64,000 bases of DNA from Saccharospirillum sp039982735. Its GTDB lineage: Bacteria > Pseudomonadota > Gammaproteobacteria > Pseudomonadales > Natronospirillaceae. Under the pieces are notes generated by a model, which searched no databases, had not been told where the DNA came from, and saw nothing but the letters and a program-made list of their open reading frames with translations. Positions 25,791 through 34,832 of the stretch are shown here, in pieces. The stretch lies in contig NZ_JBDWXV010000018.1 in the NCBI RefSeq assembly GCF_039982735.1, positions 124,001 to 188,000 of the forward strand. Reading direction: 5' to 3'. The first letter of the stretch is position 1. The number at the start of each line of letters is the position of its first letter. Both the position numbers and the translations under genes were made by a program.

Positions 25791-26084
25791 ATGGAACAAC
25801 GCCAGCAGATGATTGAATGGTTTGCCGAGCAGTTTGATCAGCGCGGCATCCGTTTTGACGAACCCCATCGCATGCACGACTTCGATGCGCCCGACAATCG
25901 TGCCTGCGAACGCCTGCTGGTCGAGGCCGATCGCCGCTTTCGGGTGCGCTTCAATCGTCCCATCGCCCCCATTGAACTGACAGAAGCGCTCTACAGCGCC
26001 TGCTACTACCAGCACCGTGCCGATCGAATGCTGCGTCAGCACTCACTGCTGGGCCGGCTGCGCGGCTGGATCGGTAGGGGCTAA
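25791..26084 (+). CDS. Small hypothetical protein downstream of galR
   Basis: A 97-residue soluble protein, rich in Arg, Gln and aromatic residues, beginning MEQRQQMIEWFAEQFDQRG. No family recognised. It starts 16 bp after the galR stop codon with only a weak ribosome binding site, which suggests co-transcription and perhaps re-initiation. The earlier in-frame start at 25731 lies inside galR and gives an implausible basic extension. Confidence 0.6.
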   Translation: MEQRQQMIEWFAEQFDQRGIRFDEPHRMHDFDAPDNRACERLLVEADRRFRVRFNRPIAPIELTEALYSACYYQHRADRMLRQHSLLGRLRGWIGRG

Positions 26085-26294
26085 CGCCGCCCCCATGACT
26101 CCTGGCAGTAAATATCACTGTGATTAGCGAGTTTGGACGGTTACTTTATCGTTTCTATTTGTTTTCCTCGTAATAAGCCCTGTTTTTGGTGGTAAATTCA
26201 GTGCCACTCACCCGGCCTTTTTTTTCTATACTGATTTGGTCCCCAGCGTTCTTAAATAAAGACCACCCTAGCCATTGACGTACAGGAGAAGACC

Positions 26295-27416
26295 ATGCGA
26301 GTTGGCGTCCCCAAAGAGATAAAAAACCACGAATATCGCGTCGGCCTGACCCCGACCGCTGTGCGCGAGCTGGTTCACAATGGCCATGAAGTCGCTGTCG
26401 AAACCCAGGCGGGTGCAGCAATCGGCTTCAGTAACGAAGAATATCAGGCCGCCGGTGCTCAAATACTGGACACAGCCGCCGGTGTATTCGACTGGGCTGA
26501 GATGATCGTCAAGGTCAAGGAGCCTCAGGCTGTCGAACGCAAGATGCTCAAACCGCATCACACCCTCTTTACCTATCTGCACCTGGCGCCGGATGTACCG
26601 CAAACCAACGATCTGATTGAATCGGGCGCCACCTGCATTGCTTATGAGACGGTTACCGATCGCTTCGGCCGCTTGCCCTTGCTGGCACCCATGTCGGAAG
26701 TGGCGGGTCGCATGTCTATTCAGGCGGGTGCCCATTGTCTGGAAAAAGCCCAGGGTGGTCGTGGTCTGTTGCTCGGGGGTGTGCCCGGTGTGGCACCGGC
26801 ACTGGTCACGGTCATCGGCGGCGGTGTCGTTGGCCAGAACGCCATTGCCATGGCGGTTGGTCTGGGTGCGGACGTTACCGTCCTGGATAAAAGCATTGAT
26901 ACCCTGCGTGAGCTCGACAAGCAATACGGCAACAAGATCCGCACAGTCTACTCAACGCGTGAAAGTGTTGAGCAACATGTTCTGGAGGCCGATCTGGTGG
27001 TTGGCGCGGTGCTGATTCCCGGTGCAGCTGCACCGAAGCTGGTCACGGCCGATATGATCAAACGGATGAAGCCAGGCGCGGTGGTCGTGGATGTGGCCAT
27101 CGACCAGGGCGGTTGCTTTGAAACCTCCAAAGCAACCACCCACGCTGAACCGACTTATGTCGTCGACGAAGTGGTGCACTACTGTGTTGCCAACATGCCG
27201 GGTGCCGTCGCCCGTACCTCGACCATGGCACTGAACCACGCAACCCTGCCGTTTACCCTGGCTCTGGCCAACAAAGGGGCCAAACAAGCCATGCAGGATG
27301 ATGTTCATTTGCTCAACGGACTGAACGTCTGCCGTGGCAAAGTGACCTACAAGAGCGTGGCGGATGACCAGGGGCTTGAGTACCTGGCACCCAAAGACGC
27401 ACTGGCGCTGCTATAA
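26295..27416 (+). CDS. ald: Alanine dehydrogenase
   Basis: NAD-dependent oxidative deamination of L-alanine to pyruvate and ammonia. 373 residues with N-terminal MRVGVPKEIKNHEYRVGLTP, catalytic lysine and histidine segments (KVKEPQ near 74, TYLHLA near 94) and the NAD motif VIGGGVVGQNAIAMAVGLGA near 172. CAGGAG lies 6 nt before ATG 26295. The 210-bp upstream gap contains T-rich stretches and a TATACT (about 26227), but no -35 at the right distance is clear. Apparently monocistronic. Confidence 0.95.
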   Translation: MRVGVPKEIKNHEYRVGLTPTAVRELVHNGHEVAVETQAGAAIGFSNEEYQAAGAQILDTAAGVFDWAEMIVKVKEPQAVERKMLKPHHTLFTYLHLAPDVPQTNDLIESGATCIAYETVTDRFGRLPLLAPMSEVAGRMSIQAGAHCLEKAQGGRGLLLGGVPGVAPALVTVIGGGVVGQNAIAMAVGLGADVTVLDKSIDTLRELDKQYGNKIRTVYSTRESVEQHVLEADLVVGAVLIPGAAAPKLVTADMIKRMKPGAVVVDVAIDQGGCFETSKATTHAEPTYVVDEVVHYCVANMPGAVARTSTMALNHATLPFTLALANKGAKQAMQDDVHLLNGLNVCRGKVTYKSVADDQGLEYLAPKDALALL

Positions 27417-27482
27417 CGCCGTTTACAAGCGAAAGTGCAAGCCTTAGGCTTGCCCTGAGCTTAAACAGGGGCGAACGCTAGC

Positions 27483-28298
27483 GTGATAGGGGTTTTTGAT
27501 TCGGGCATTGGTGGCCTGACGGTATTGCAATGGATTCGTCAGCGGCTGCCACAGGCCGATTTGCTGTACCTTGCCGATCAGGCGTTTGCTCCCTATGGGG
27601 CCAAGTCTACCGAGTTGCTGCAACAACGCTGCGACCGCATTGCCGACTGGCTGATTGCCCAGGGCTGCACCGTATTGGTGGTCGCCTGCAACACAGCCAC
27701 GGCGCATTGCGTTGATGCCCTGCGCCTGCGATTGCCGTTCGACATCATTGGTGTCGAGCCAGGTATCAAACCGGCTGCCCTCGGTACCCGCAGCGGCGCC
27801 ATCGGCATTCTCGCCACCGAAAACACCCTGGCCTCCAGCCGCTACCAGCAGCTGGCTTCCCGTTTCAACCCCAACACCTGCGTCGTTAATCAGCCGTGCC
27901 CGGGCCTGGCCGATGCCATTGAACTGGGGCCGGATACCGAGCGGATCGACGCCATTCTGGCCCGGTGCACCAGCGCCATGACTGATGCCGGTGTCGATCG
28001 CGTGGTGTTGGGCTGTACCCATTATCCGCTGGTGAAAGACCGGTTGCAGCGGCTGCTGGGCAGCCAGGTGCAGTTAATTGATACCGGTGAGGCCATCGCC
28101 GGTGAAGTGGCCCGCCGGGCTGGCAGCGCCGAGTGGGGGCAGGGCAGCACTCGCTTGCTGACCACCGGGTCACTGCCGCGGTTACAACAGCTGATTGGCG
28201 CTTACCCGATGCTGAGCTCACATTTTCAGGCCAACCAGTGCGAGGCTACGCCCGATTTGTCGGGCTTGGCTCAGACCTCCGGTTCTTCCAGCGCATAG
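27483..28298 (+). CDS. murI: Glutamate racemase
   Basis: Makes D-glutamate for peptidoglycan. The 271-residue product has both catalytic cysteines: VACNTATA near 68-75 and LGCTHYPL near 177, and the N-terminal GVFDSGIGGLTV. GTG 27483 has only a weak purine run upstream. Its 3' end overlaps the convergent DUF2164 gene by 28 nt. Confidence 0.93.
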   Translation: MIGVFDSGIGGLTVLQWIRQRLPQADLLYLADQAFAPYGAKSTELLQQRCDRIADWLIAQGCTVLVVACNTATAHCVDALRLRLPFDIIGVEPGIKPAALGTRSGAIGILATENTLASSRYQQLASRFNPNTCVVNQPCPGLADAIELGPDTERIDAILARCTSAMTDAGVDRVVLGCTHYPLVKDRLQRLLGSQVQLIDTGEAIAGEVARRAGSAEWGQGSTRLLTTGSLPRLQQLIGAYPMLSSHFQANQCEATPDLSGLAQTSGSSSA

Positions 28299-28516
28299 AG
28301 GTCGTCTTCCATGCGGGCATGATGCTCCTGCATCATGGCCAGTGCCTGGGCGATGGCCCGGTTATGCAAAGCCGGTTTAAGCGCTTCGATGAAATAGTCG
28401 ATCACCGATTCGCATTCAAACTGCCCGAGTTCAATCTCAAGCTCCGTTTCAAACCAGCGTTTCGTCGATAAATTAAGCGATTCCCGTGCTTCCCGGGTCA
28501 TCAGTGCCTGTGTCAT
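28271..28516 (-). CDS. DUF2164 family protein
   Basis: An 81-residue protein with the DUF2164 pattern: an amphipathic helical region, ECESVIDYFIEALKPALHNRA near 35-55, then QALAMMQEHHARMEDDLYALEE. Function unknown. ATG 28516 is preferred (GGAG upstream) over frame extensions to 28579, as it gives the family's usual length. It is convergent with, and overlaps the end of, murI by 28 nt. Confidence 0.7.
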   Translation of the reverse strand: MTQALMTREARESLNLSTKRWFETELEIELGQFECESVIDYFIEALKPALHNRAIAQALAMMQEHHARMEDDLYALEEPEV

Positions 28517-28721
28517 GTCGTGCTGCTCCACTACGCCTTGGTAAGATTCCACCTTCGCAGAACGGTGTTTAGGGATCAAATGACTTTTAATTTGCGATAT
28601 ACTTCATCTTAAACGATTAAGAAAAGACTGTCTGGCAGTTCTCAACAGCCCGAGTCGAGGTCTCAATCGTTATGCTGGCCCGCAGTGCCCGCTAAAACCA
28701 TAAAAACAAGAGAGCGCAACC

Positions 28722-29990
28722 ATGAAAAACACAATGATTCCCTGTTTAGGGGCCGCCACAGTTGCGGCTGTCATATTGTCTGCCCCGGCATGGGCCGCGG
28801 AACTGACCATCGCCTGCGGTGCCGTTGGCATCGAACGCCAGGTTTGTATTGACGGCGCCAACCGCTGGGCCGAGCAGACCGGGCACAGTGTTGATGTCGT
28901 CGCCACACCCCAGTCCTCGACCGAGCGCCTGGCGATGTATCAGCTGTTGCTGCGCGAACGCCACAATACGGTCGATGTGTTTCAGATCGACGTGATTTGG
29001 CCGGGGTTGCTGGGTGAGTATTTGCTGGATCTATCGCCTTATGTGCCAGACACGGACGCTTTCTTCCCCAATTTAATGGCCAATAACACCGTTGATGGCC
29101 GGCTGATTGCGATGCCCTGGTACGTTGATACCGGCTTGTTGTATTACCGCAAAGATCTGCTCGAACGCTATGGTCACCCGGTACCCCAAACCTGGGATGA
29201 GCTGGAGACTATTGCCACCGACGTGCAGCTCGGAGAGCGTTCGCAGAACGGGAACTTCTGGGGGTATGTCTGGCAGGGCAGCGACTATGAAGGACTGACC
29301 TGCAATGTCATGGAATGGCTGGTCAGCAGCAATGCCGGAACCGTTGTCAACACTCAGGGCGTGGTGACGCTCGATAATGACCGTGCCGCCCGCATCATCG
29401 ATCAGGCTGTCGGCTGGATCGATACCATTTCGCCGCCCGCCGTACTGGAGTACCAGGAAGAAGACGCCCGGGCGCAGTTCGAGGCGGGCAACGCCTTGTT
29501 TATGCGCAACTGGCCCTACGCCTGGCGCCTAGCCAACGAGCCCGAGTCGGCGGTGTCCGGGAACGTGGGTGTTACGGTGTTGCCGCAAGGCGACTCGGGC
29601 ATGCCCAGTGGGGCCCTGGGAGGCTGGCAGCTGGCTGTAACCGAGGCCACACGCTACCCAGAACTGTCTGCCGACCTGGTGCGGTTTCTGACCAGCGAGT
29701 CCGAGCAGCGCCGGCGCGCCGAATTCGGGTATCTGCCGACCCGGTCGGCGCTGTATAACGAGCCGGAACTGACGCAGGGCAACGCTGTGTTTGAACCCGT
29801 TGGCCGGGCGCTGGAAAACGTGGCGGTGAGGCCCTCATCAGCCACCGGTCGTACTTACAAGTACGTCTCTCGCTATGTGTCCGGTGAAATACACGAGGTA
29901 TTGCGCGGCACCAAGACGACCACTGACGCCCTGGCGTCCATTACCGACCGCATTGTTGAACGCGGCCTTGGTGATTTGCAGCGACCCTGA
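28722..29990 (+). CDS. ABC transporter sugar-binding protein (extracellular, orphan)
   Basis: A 422-residue family 1 extracellular solute-binding protein, similar to trehalose/maltose-type binding proteins. Signal peptide MKNTMIPCLGAATVAAVILS continuing to APAWA-AE. Internal landmarks are VDVFQIDVIWPGLLGEYLLD near 86 and MPWYVDTGLLYYRKDLLERY near 127. It has no cognate permease or ATPase genes next to it; the following ABC gene is an exporter of a different class. It may work with components encoded elsewhere or serve chemoreception. Confidence 0.88.
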   Translation: MKNTMIPCLGAATVAAVILSAPAWAAELTIACGAVGIERQVCIDGANRWAEQTGHSVDVVATPQSSTERLAMYQLLLRERHNTVDVFQIDVIWPGLLGEYLLDLSPYVPDTDAFFPNLMANNTVDGRLIAMPWYVDTGLLYYRKDLLERYGHPVPQTWDELETIATDVQLGERSQNGNFWGYVWQGSDYEGLTCNVMEWLVSSNAGTVVNTQGVVTLDNDRAARIIDQAVGWIDTISPPAVLEYQEEDARAQFEAGNALFMRNWPYAWRLANEPESAVSGNVGVTVLPQGDSGMPSGALGGWQLAVTEATRYPELSADLVRFLTSESEQRRRAEFGYLPTRSALYNEPELTQGNAVFEPVGRALENVAVRPSSATGRTYKYVSRYVSGEIHEVLRGTKTTTDALASITDRIVERGLGDLQRP

Positions 29991-30100
29991 CTTAACCTGT
30001 GCGGGTCGACCGGCTGGCTGAAAGTCACATTCTGTCCGGTTGACCTTGTATTCCTGGCCCTTAGACCTGACTAGACGGGAATCGATCAGGAGAATTGCCC

Positions 30101-31978
30101 GTGAGTTCACCCCAAGACCCTCAGGTCATCGCCGACGCTACTGAGCCGTCTGCCGCAAGACACCCCGGTACCGCGCCCGGGTCTGGCCCGGTATCTGCCG
30201 CCATCCCCTTCGGATTCCTGGCCCAGCTGTGGCCTTATCTGAAACGTTATCGTCATTTAATGCTGGGCGCCGCTGCGGCCCTGTTGCTTACCTCGGGCCT
30301 GACGCTGGCACTGGGGCAGGGCGTACGCCTGGTGATCGATCAGGGCATACTGGCTGAATCACTCGGTGCCCTGAATCGCACCCTGGGGTTTGTGATGGTG
30401 CTGGTTGTGGCCATGGCCGTGGGTACCTTTGTTCGGTTTTACCTGGTTACCTGGCTCGGTGAACGCGTCTCGGCGGACTTGCGAGCCGATGTTTTTGCCC
30501 ACCTGGTGCACATGCATCCGAGCTACTTTGAAGAAAACGCCAGTGGCGACATCATGTCGAGACTGACAACAGATACCACCCTGCTGCAGTCCATTATCGG
30601 GTCTAGCCTGTCGTTTGCCTTGCGTAACGCACTGACGGTGACCGGTGGCCTGATTATGTTGCTGATCACTAATCTCAAGCTGTCTTTGGTCGTGCTGCTG
30701 GGTGTGCCTGCGGTGCTGATTCCCGTGCTGTACATGGGCAAGCAAGTGCGCCAGCTCAGCCGGCGCAGCCAGGACACTGTCGCCGACGTAGGCAGTTACG
30801 CTGGCGAGATCATCCGCCAGATCAAAACCGTGCAAAGCTATGCCCGTGAGCCCTTCGAAAAGGCGGCCTTTCAGGTGGAAGTTGATGCCGCATTGGACGT
30901 TGCCCGCCAGCGCATTCGTCAGCGCAGCATCCTGATGGCCGTCGTTATTCTGCTAGCCTTTACCGCCATCGCGGCCATGGTCTGGGTTGGTGGGTACGAC
31001 GTCATGACGGGCACGATGACCGGAGGTGAATTGGCTGCCTTTGTGTTCTACGCCGTTATGGTGGCCTTTGGTGTCGCCGGGGTGTCGGAGGTTTATGGCG
31101 AAGTGCAGCGGGCGGCGGGTGCCACCGAGCGCCTGATGGAATTGCTGGCAGAGCCCTCGATCATCGTATCGCCCGCTGAAGCCGGGCCTCTCGACCAGGA
31201 AGCCGAGCATCACCTGACCCTGAACAACGTCAGCTTCAGTTACCCGAGCCGGCCTGAAACCAATGCGCTGAGTGAGGTAAGCCTGGCCGTAAAACGCGGC
31301 GAGACAGTGGCGCTGGTCGGCCCGAGTGGCGCGGGCAAATCCACCCTGTTCGAGCTGCTGTTGCGCTTTTACGACCCACAACAGGGCTCGGTCACCCTGC
31401 TGGGGCAGGATGTCCGGGAATTGCCATTACCCGAATTGCGCCAGCACATCGGCCTGGTACCTCAGCAGCCCGTGCTGTTTAGCAACGACGTCTGGCACAA
31501 CATCCGCTATGGGCGGCCCGACGCGTCCGATGCCGAGGTACTGGCGGCCGCCAAAGCAGCCAACGCCATGGCGTTTATTGAAGCCTTGCCACAGGGGTTT
31601 GCCAGCGACCTGGGTGAGGCCGGGGTGCGACTCAGTGGCGGCCAAAAGCAACGCCTGGTCATCGCCCGGGCCATTTTGAAAGACCCCGATCTGCTGCTGC
31701 TCGACGAGGCCACCAGTGCCCTAGATGCAGAAAGCGAATATCAGGTTCAGCAGGCGCTGGAGAAACTGATGAAACAACGCACCACCCTGATCATCGCGCA
31801 CCGGCTGGCGACGGTTCAGGGGGCCGATCGAATCGTTGTGATGGATCAGGGACGCATCGTTGCTGAAGGCACGCACACCCAGTTGCTGACACAGTCTCCC
31901 CTCTACCGTCGGTTGGCCGAATTGCAGTTCGGACAGACCCTGTCGGTGAACGAAAATGAAGTCATTGCCAACAACTGA
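30101..31978 (+). CDS. MsbA/ABCB-like ABC exporter (permease-ATPase fusion)
   Basis: A 625-residue half-transporter that would dimerise. Six membrane helices (about 45-320), then the nucleotide-binding domain with Walker A GPSGAGKSTLF near 406, signature LSGGQKQRLVIARAIL near 511 and Walker B LLLLDEATSALD near 530. The N-terminal 40 residues are Pro/Ala-rich and cytoplasmic. GTG 30101 is chosen because AGGAG lies 8 nt upstream, whereas TTG 30095 is only 2 nt from it. Substrate (lipid, peptide or drug) is unknown; no lpxK follows, which argues against the canonical msbA locus. Confidence 0.88.
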   Translation: MSSPQDPQVIADATEPSAARHPGTAPGSGPVSAAIPFGFLAQLWPYLKRYRHLMLGAAAALLLTSGLTLALGQGVRLVIDQGILAESLGALNRTLGFVMVLVVAMAVGTFVRFYLVTWLGERVSADLRADVFAHLVHMHPSYFEENASGDIMSRLTTDTTLLQSIIGSSLSFALRNALTVTGGLIMLLITNLKLSLVVLLGVPAVLIPVLYMGKQVRQLSRRSQDTVADVGSYAGEIIRQIKTVQSYAREPFEKAAFQVEVDAALDVARQRIRQRSILMAVVILLAFTAIAAMVWVGGYDVMTGTMTGGELAAFVFYAVMVAFGVAGVSEVYGEVQRAAGATERLMELLAEPSIIVSPAEAGPLDQEAEHHLTLNNVSFSYPSRPETNALSEVSLAVKRGETVALVGPSGAGKSTLFELLLRFYDPQQGSVTLLGQDVRELPLPELRQHIGLVPQQPVLFSNDVWHNIRYGRPDASDAEVLAAAKAANAMAFIEALPQGFASDLGEAGVRLSGGQKQRLVIARAILKDPDLLLLDEATSALDAESEYQVQQALEKLMKQRTTLIIAHRLATVQGADRIVVMDQGRIVAEGTHTQLLTQSPLYRRLAELQFGQTLSVNENEVIANN

Positions 31979-32008
31979 CGGGGAAATGTCGGGAATTGAT
32001 CAGAAAAC

Positions 32009-32032
32009 AGCGCCTACAGGCGCTTTTTTTTT
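32009..32032 (+). terminator. Rho-independent terminator after the ABC exporter gene
   Basis: Perfect stem AGCGCCT / AGGCGCT with a short loop followed by eight T residues, 31 nt past the stop codon. Confidence 0.92.
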
Positions 32033-32370
32033 GAACGCTGGTTTTACCATCGAGACGTACTCGCATAACCAATTACGATAACAATGTTGCGAGTAGTGTG
32101 ACTGTCAATGGGTTGTATGGAGCGTGTCAGTGCGTTAGTCTTTAGTGCACGAAACGTTAGTAGGGTGGTTTACACTCCCCCCCAACGTGCGACCTGTCAG
32201 CGACAAACAACCGTTGTAGCGCCCGGCCCTGAGTGTTTGTCGAACCAGAGCCGTGCAGTCGATAGTCGCCACGTGTGTTGTATGTAAACGGGATTGTCAG
32301 TGTTCACAACTGCGCTAATGGCCTCCGTTTGCCTTAACTCTTGATCCCAATCTGACAGTAGGGAACCTTT
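32033..32370 (+). other. 338-bp leader region of the BCCT gene
   Basis: No gene seen. It contains two inverted repeats: ACTCGCA 32059-32065 / TGCGAGT 32088-32094, and a perfect 9-bp pair CGACAAACA 32201-32209 / TGTTTGTCG 32234-32242 with a GC-rich loop. The second would form a stable hairpin if transcribed with the carrier gene. No promoter boxes could be assigned with confidence. Confidence 0.35.
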
Positions 32371-33999
32371 ATGACAGAAAATACCGACATGATACCGCCC
32401 GATGGGCGAGTCGATGCCATCGACACCGACTACCAGATCGGTCAGGACAACATCAAAATGAATATCGGGCCTTTCGGGCTCGATATTCATAACCGTGTTT
32501 TCCTGATTTCCGGCCTCTCAGTCGTTGCCTTCGTTATTCTGACGCTGGCATTCCAGACGAGTGTGGGCCCCATGTTCAGCAATTTGCGGAATTGGCTGAC
32601 GGGCAACCTCGACTGGTTCTTCCTGATATCCGGTAACATTTTCGTTCTGGTGTGTCTGTTTCTGATCGTATCGCCCATGGGCAAGGTGCGCATTGGCGGT
32701 ACCGACGCAACACCGGATTACAGCTACCTTGGCTGGTTCTCAATGCTGTTTGCCGCCGGCATGGGCATTGGTCTGATGTTCTACGGCGTCTCCGAGCCCA
32801 TGTCGCACTTCAGCTCGTCTTTGGGTGGCATAGCGACCGAAGGCGGCGTTCGTACCGACTGGGCGCCTCTAGGTGGCGCTGAAGGTGATGCAGCGGCTGC
32901 ACAACGGCTGGGCATGGCCGCAACGATCTATCACTGGGGTCTTCACCCCTGGGCGATTTACGCCGTGCTGGCACTGGCGCTGGCCCTGTTTTCGTTCAAC
33001 AAAGGGCTGCCACTGACCGTACGGTCCATCTTCTACCCGCTGCTCGGCGAGCGCGTCTGGGGCTGGCCGGGGCATGTCATCGACATTCTTGCTGTGTTCT
33101 CGACACTGTTCGGTCTGGCAACCTCACTGGGTATTGGCGCTTCGCAGGCCAGTGCAGGCCTGAATTATCTGTTTGGCGTACCGATGGGGGCGACGACGGA
33201 GGTCCTGCTGGTGATGGGCATTACCGCCATTGCACTGGTGTCGGTTGTGGCCGGTCTCGATGCCGGGGTTAAGCGCTTGTCTGAAATCAACATGAGCCTG
33301 GCGGTTCTGTTGTTGCTGTTCGTCATTCTGGTCGGTCCTACTCTGGCTATTCTGACCGGCTTCGTCGGCAACCTCTGGGGGTATGTACAGAATATCCCGG
33401 CTCTGTCGATGCCGTTCGGACGTGAAGACGACAACTTCAGACAAGGCTGGACAGCCTTCTACTGGGCCTGGTGGATTTCCTGGTCACCGTTCGTTGGCAT
33501 GTTCATCGCGCGGGTATCACGTGGTCGTACCGTTCGTGAATTTATGGTCTCGGTTCTGCTGATCCCGTCTGCGGCGTGTGTTCTGTGGATGACTGCTTTC
33601 GGCGGCACCGCCATCAGCCAGTTCGTCAACGATGGTTATGAAGCTGTCGCCAACTCTGGCCTGGAACTGCAACTGTTCGCCATGCTCGACGTACTGCCCC
33701 TGGCGCAGATCACTTCCTTCATCGCCATTGTGCTGGTCATCGTCTTCTTCGTGACCTCATCCGACTCCGGCTCCCTGGTGATCGACACCATCACCGCCGG
33801 TGGCAAGGTGAACGCCCCAACACCGCAGCGCGTGTTCTGGGCTACCTTTGAAGGCCTGGTCGCCATCGCTCTGATTTTGGGGGGTGGGCTGACGGCTCTG
33901 CAGGCCATGTCCGTCTCGACGGGCGCGCCTTTTACCATTGTGTTGCTGCTCTGCTGTGTCTCCCTGTTTAAAGGGTTAGCCAGCGAACCACGCAGCTAA
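32371..33999 (+). CDS. BCCT family betaine/choline/carnitine transporter
   Basis: Twelve-helix inner-membrane carrier of 542 residues importing trimethylammonium compounds, used in osmoprotection. Family markers are the tryptophan-rich WAWWISWSPFVGMFIARVSR near 366, GMGIGLMFYGVSEPMSHF near 130, and the SSDSGSLVIDTITAGG segment near 465. It lacks the long hydrophilic C-terminal tail of BetT. Like PutP and NhaD in this window it points to a salty habitat. Coupling ion and exact substrate are not visible. Confidence 0.92.
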   Translation: MTENTDMIPPDGRVDAIDTDYQIGQDNIKMNIGPFGLDIHNRVFLISGLSVVAFVILTLAFQTSVGPMFSNLRNWLTGNLDWFFLISGNIFVLVCLFLIVSPMGKVRIGGTDATPDYSYLGWFSMLFAAGMGIGLMFYGVSEPMSHFSSSLGGIATEGGVRTDWAPLGGAEGDAAAAQRLGMAATIYHWGLHPWAIYAVLALALALFSFNKGLPLTVRSIFYPLLGERVWGWPGHVIDILAVFSTLFGLATSLGIGASQASAGLNYLFGVPMGATTEVLLVMGITAIALVSVVAGLDAGVKRLSEINMSLAVLLLLFVILVGPTLAILTGFVGNLWGYVQNIPALSMPFGREDDNFRQGWTAFYWAWWISWSPFVGMFIARVSRGRTVREFMVSVLLIPSAACVLWMTAFGGTAISQFVNDGYEAVANSGLELQLFAMLDVLPLAQITSFIAIVLVIVFFVTSSDSGSLVIDTITAGGKVNAPTPQRVFWATFEGLVAIALILGGGLTALQAMSVSTGAPFTIVLLLCCVSLFKGLASEPRS

Positions 34000-34014
34000 G
34001 TGGATAGGCAGAAA

Positions 34015-34047
34015 TAAAAAAAGCGACCTTCGGGTCGCTTTTTTTTG
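34015..34047. terminator. Bidirectional terminator between the BCCT gene and gcvR
   Basis: Stem AAGCGACC-TTCG-GGTCGCTT flanked by A-run on the left and T-run on the right, so it can stop transcription from both convergent genes. Confidence 0.92.
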
Positions 34048-34062
34048 GCCTGTTGTCAGGTT

Positions 34063-34569
34063 TTAGTCGCTACCCAACACATCCACCATAAGGTCAGCCG
34101 ACAGATCCTCCAGACCCTGAATCACACTGTCGAGGCTTTGTTCGTCGGTTAACCCCAATTCCAGCTCGGCTCGGAACAACACCCCACCGCTCATCGACGC
34201 CGGTTCGACATCGGTATGAACATCCACAAGATTGATGTTCATCGCCGCGAGCTTGCGAGTAACTTCCGCGACAATACCCGTGCGATCATTGCCGACTACC
34301 GCGATGCGGTGATGGTGCAGTGTGGTGTCTTCGCTATCGCCCACTTCAATCTGAATCGACAAGCCTTTGCTGCCGAGAGCCTGAGTGCTGGCCCGCAACG
34401 TCTCCAACTGGCCGGCATCAAGATTGACCCGAACAATGCCGGCAAAGCGACCGGCCATGGTCGCCAACCGGCTCTCCTGCCAGCTACCGCCGGCATCGGC
34501 TACCGCAGAGGCAACTTGCTCGACAATGCCGGGGCGGTCTGATGCCATGATGCTGAGAATAATTTCCAT
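34063..34569 (-). CDS. gcvR: GcvR-like ACT-domain regulator
   Basis: A 168-residue protein of two ACT domains (about 1-70 and 87-165), the first starting MEIILSIMASDRPGIVEQVA and the second RIAVVGNDRTGIVAEVTRKL. E. coli GcvR binds GcvA and represses the glycine cleavage genes when glycine is low. Position directly after gcvP on the same strand fits that role, although no GcvA gene is in the window. AAGGAG precedes ATG 34569. Confidence 0.85.
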   Translation of the reverse strand: MEIILSIMASDRPGIVEQVASAVADAGGSWQESRLATMAGRFAGIVRVNLDAGQLETLRASTQALGSKGLSIQIEVGDSEDTTLHHHRIAVVGNDRTGIVAEVTRKLAAMNINLVDVHTDVEPASMSGGVLFRAELELGLTDEQSLDSVIQGLEDLSADLMVDVLGSD

Positions 34570-34661
34570 AAGTGCTCCTTAGATATTATTTGACCATCAG
34601 CCGGATTTTGGCGGCCCGAGATAGTTGGGTGAGAGGTTCAGTGAATTTAACCTGTCGCCAA

Positions 34662-34788
34662 GTGTTGGCTGCTGGGTATGGCTATCCGGGGTAGTCCGCA
34701 GCATGGATGCTGCGGCCTAGGCCCGAGACGTCGGACCGCCAGGACGGATCTACGCCGACCCCGGATAGCCATACCCAGTGGCCGACAC
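34662..34788 (+). repeat. Foldback element copy 4 (127 bp)
   Basis: Folding strand is plus, antisense to gcvP and gcvR between which it sits. Arms 34662-34691 (begins GTGTTGGCTG, ends CTATCCGGGG) and 34759-34788: 27 Watson-Crick, three G.T wobbles, no mismatch. Hairpin A is the perfect CCGCAGCATGGATGCTGCGG; hairpin B is enlarged by about 14 nt. Its arms are nearly the same as those of copy 7, so these two share recent ancestry. Confidence 0.92.
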
Positions 34789-34832
34789 GAGCTCCAGCCA
34801 CAGACTCAATTCGACGTGAGCAACCACCAGCC

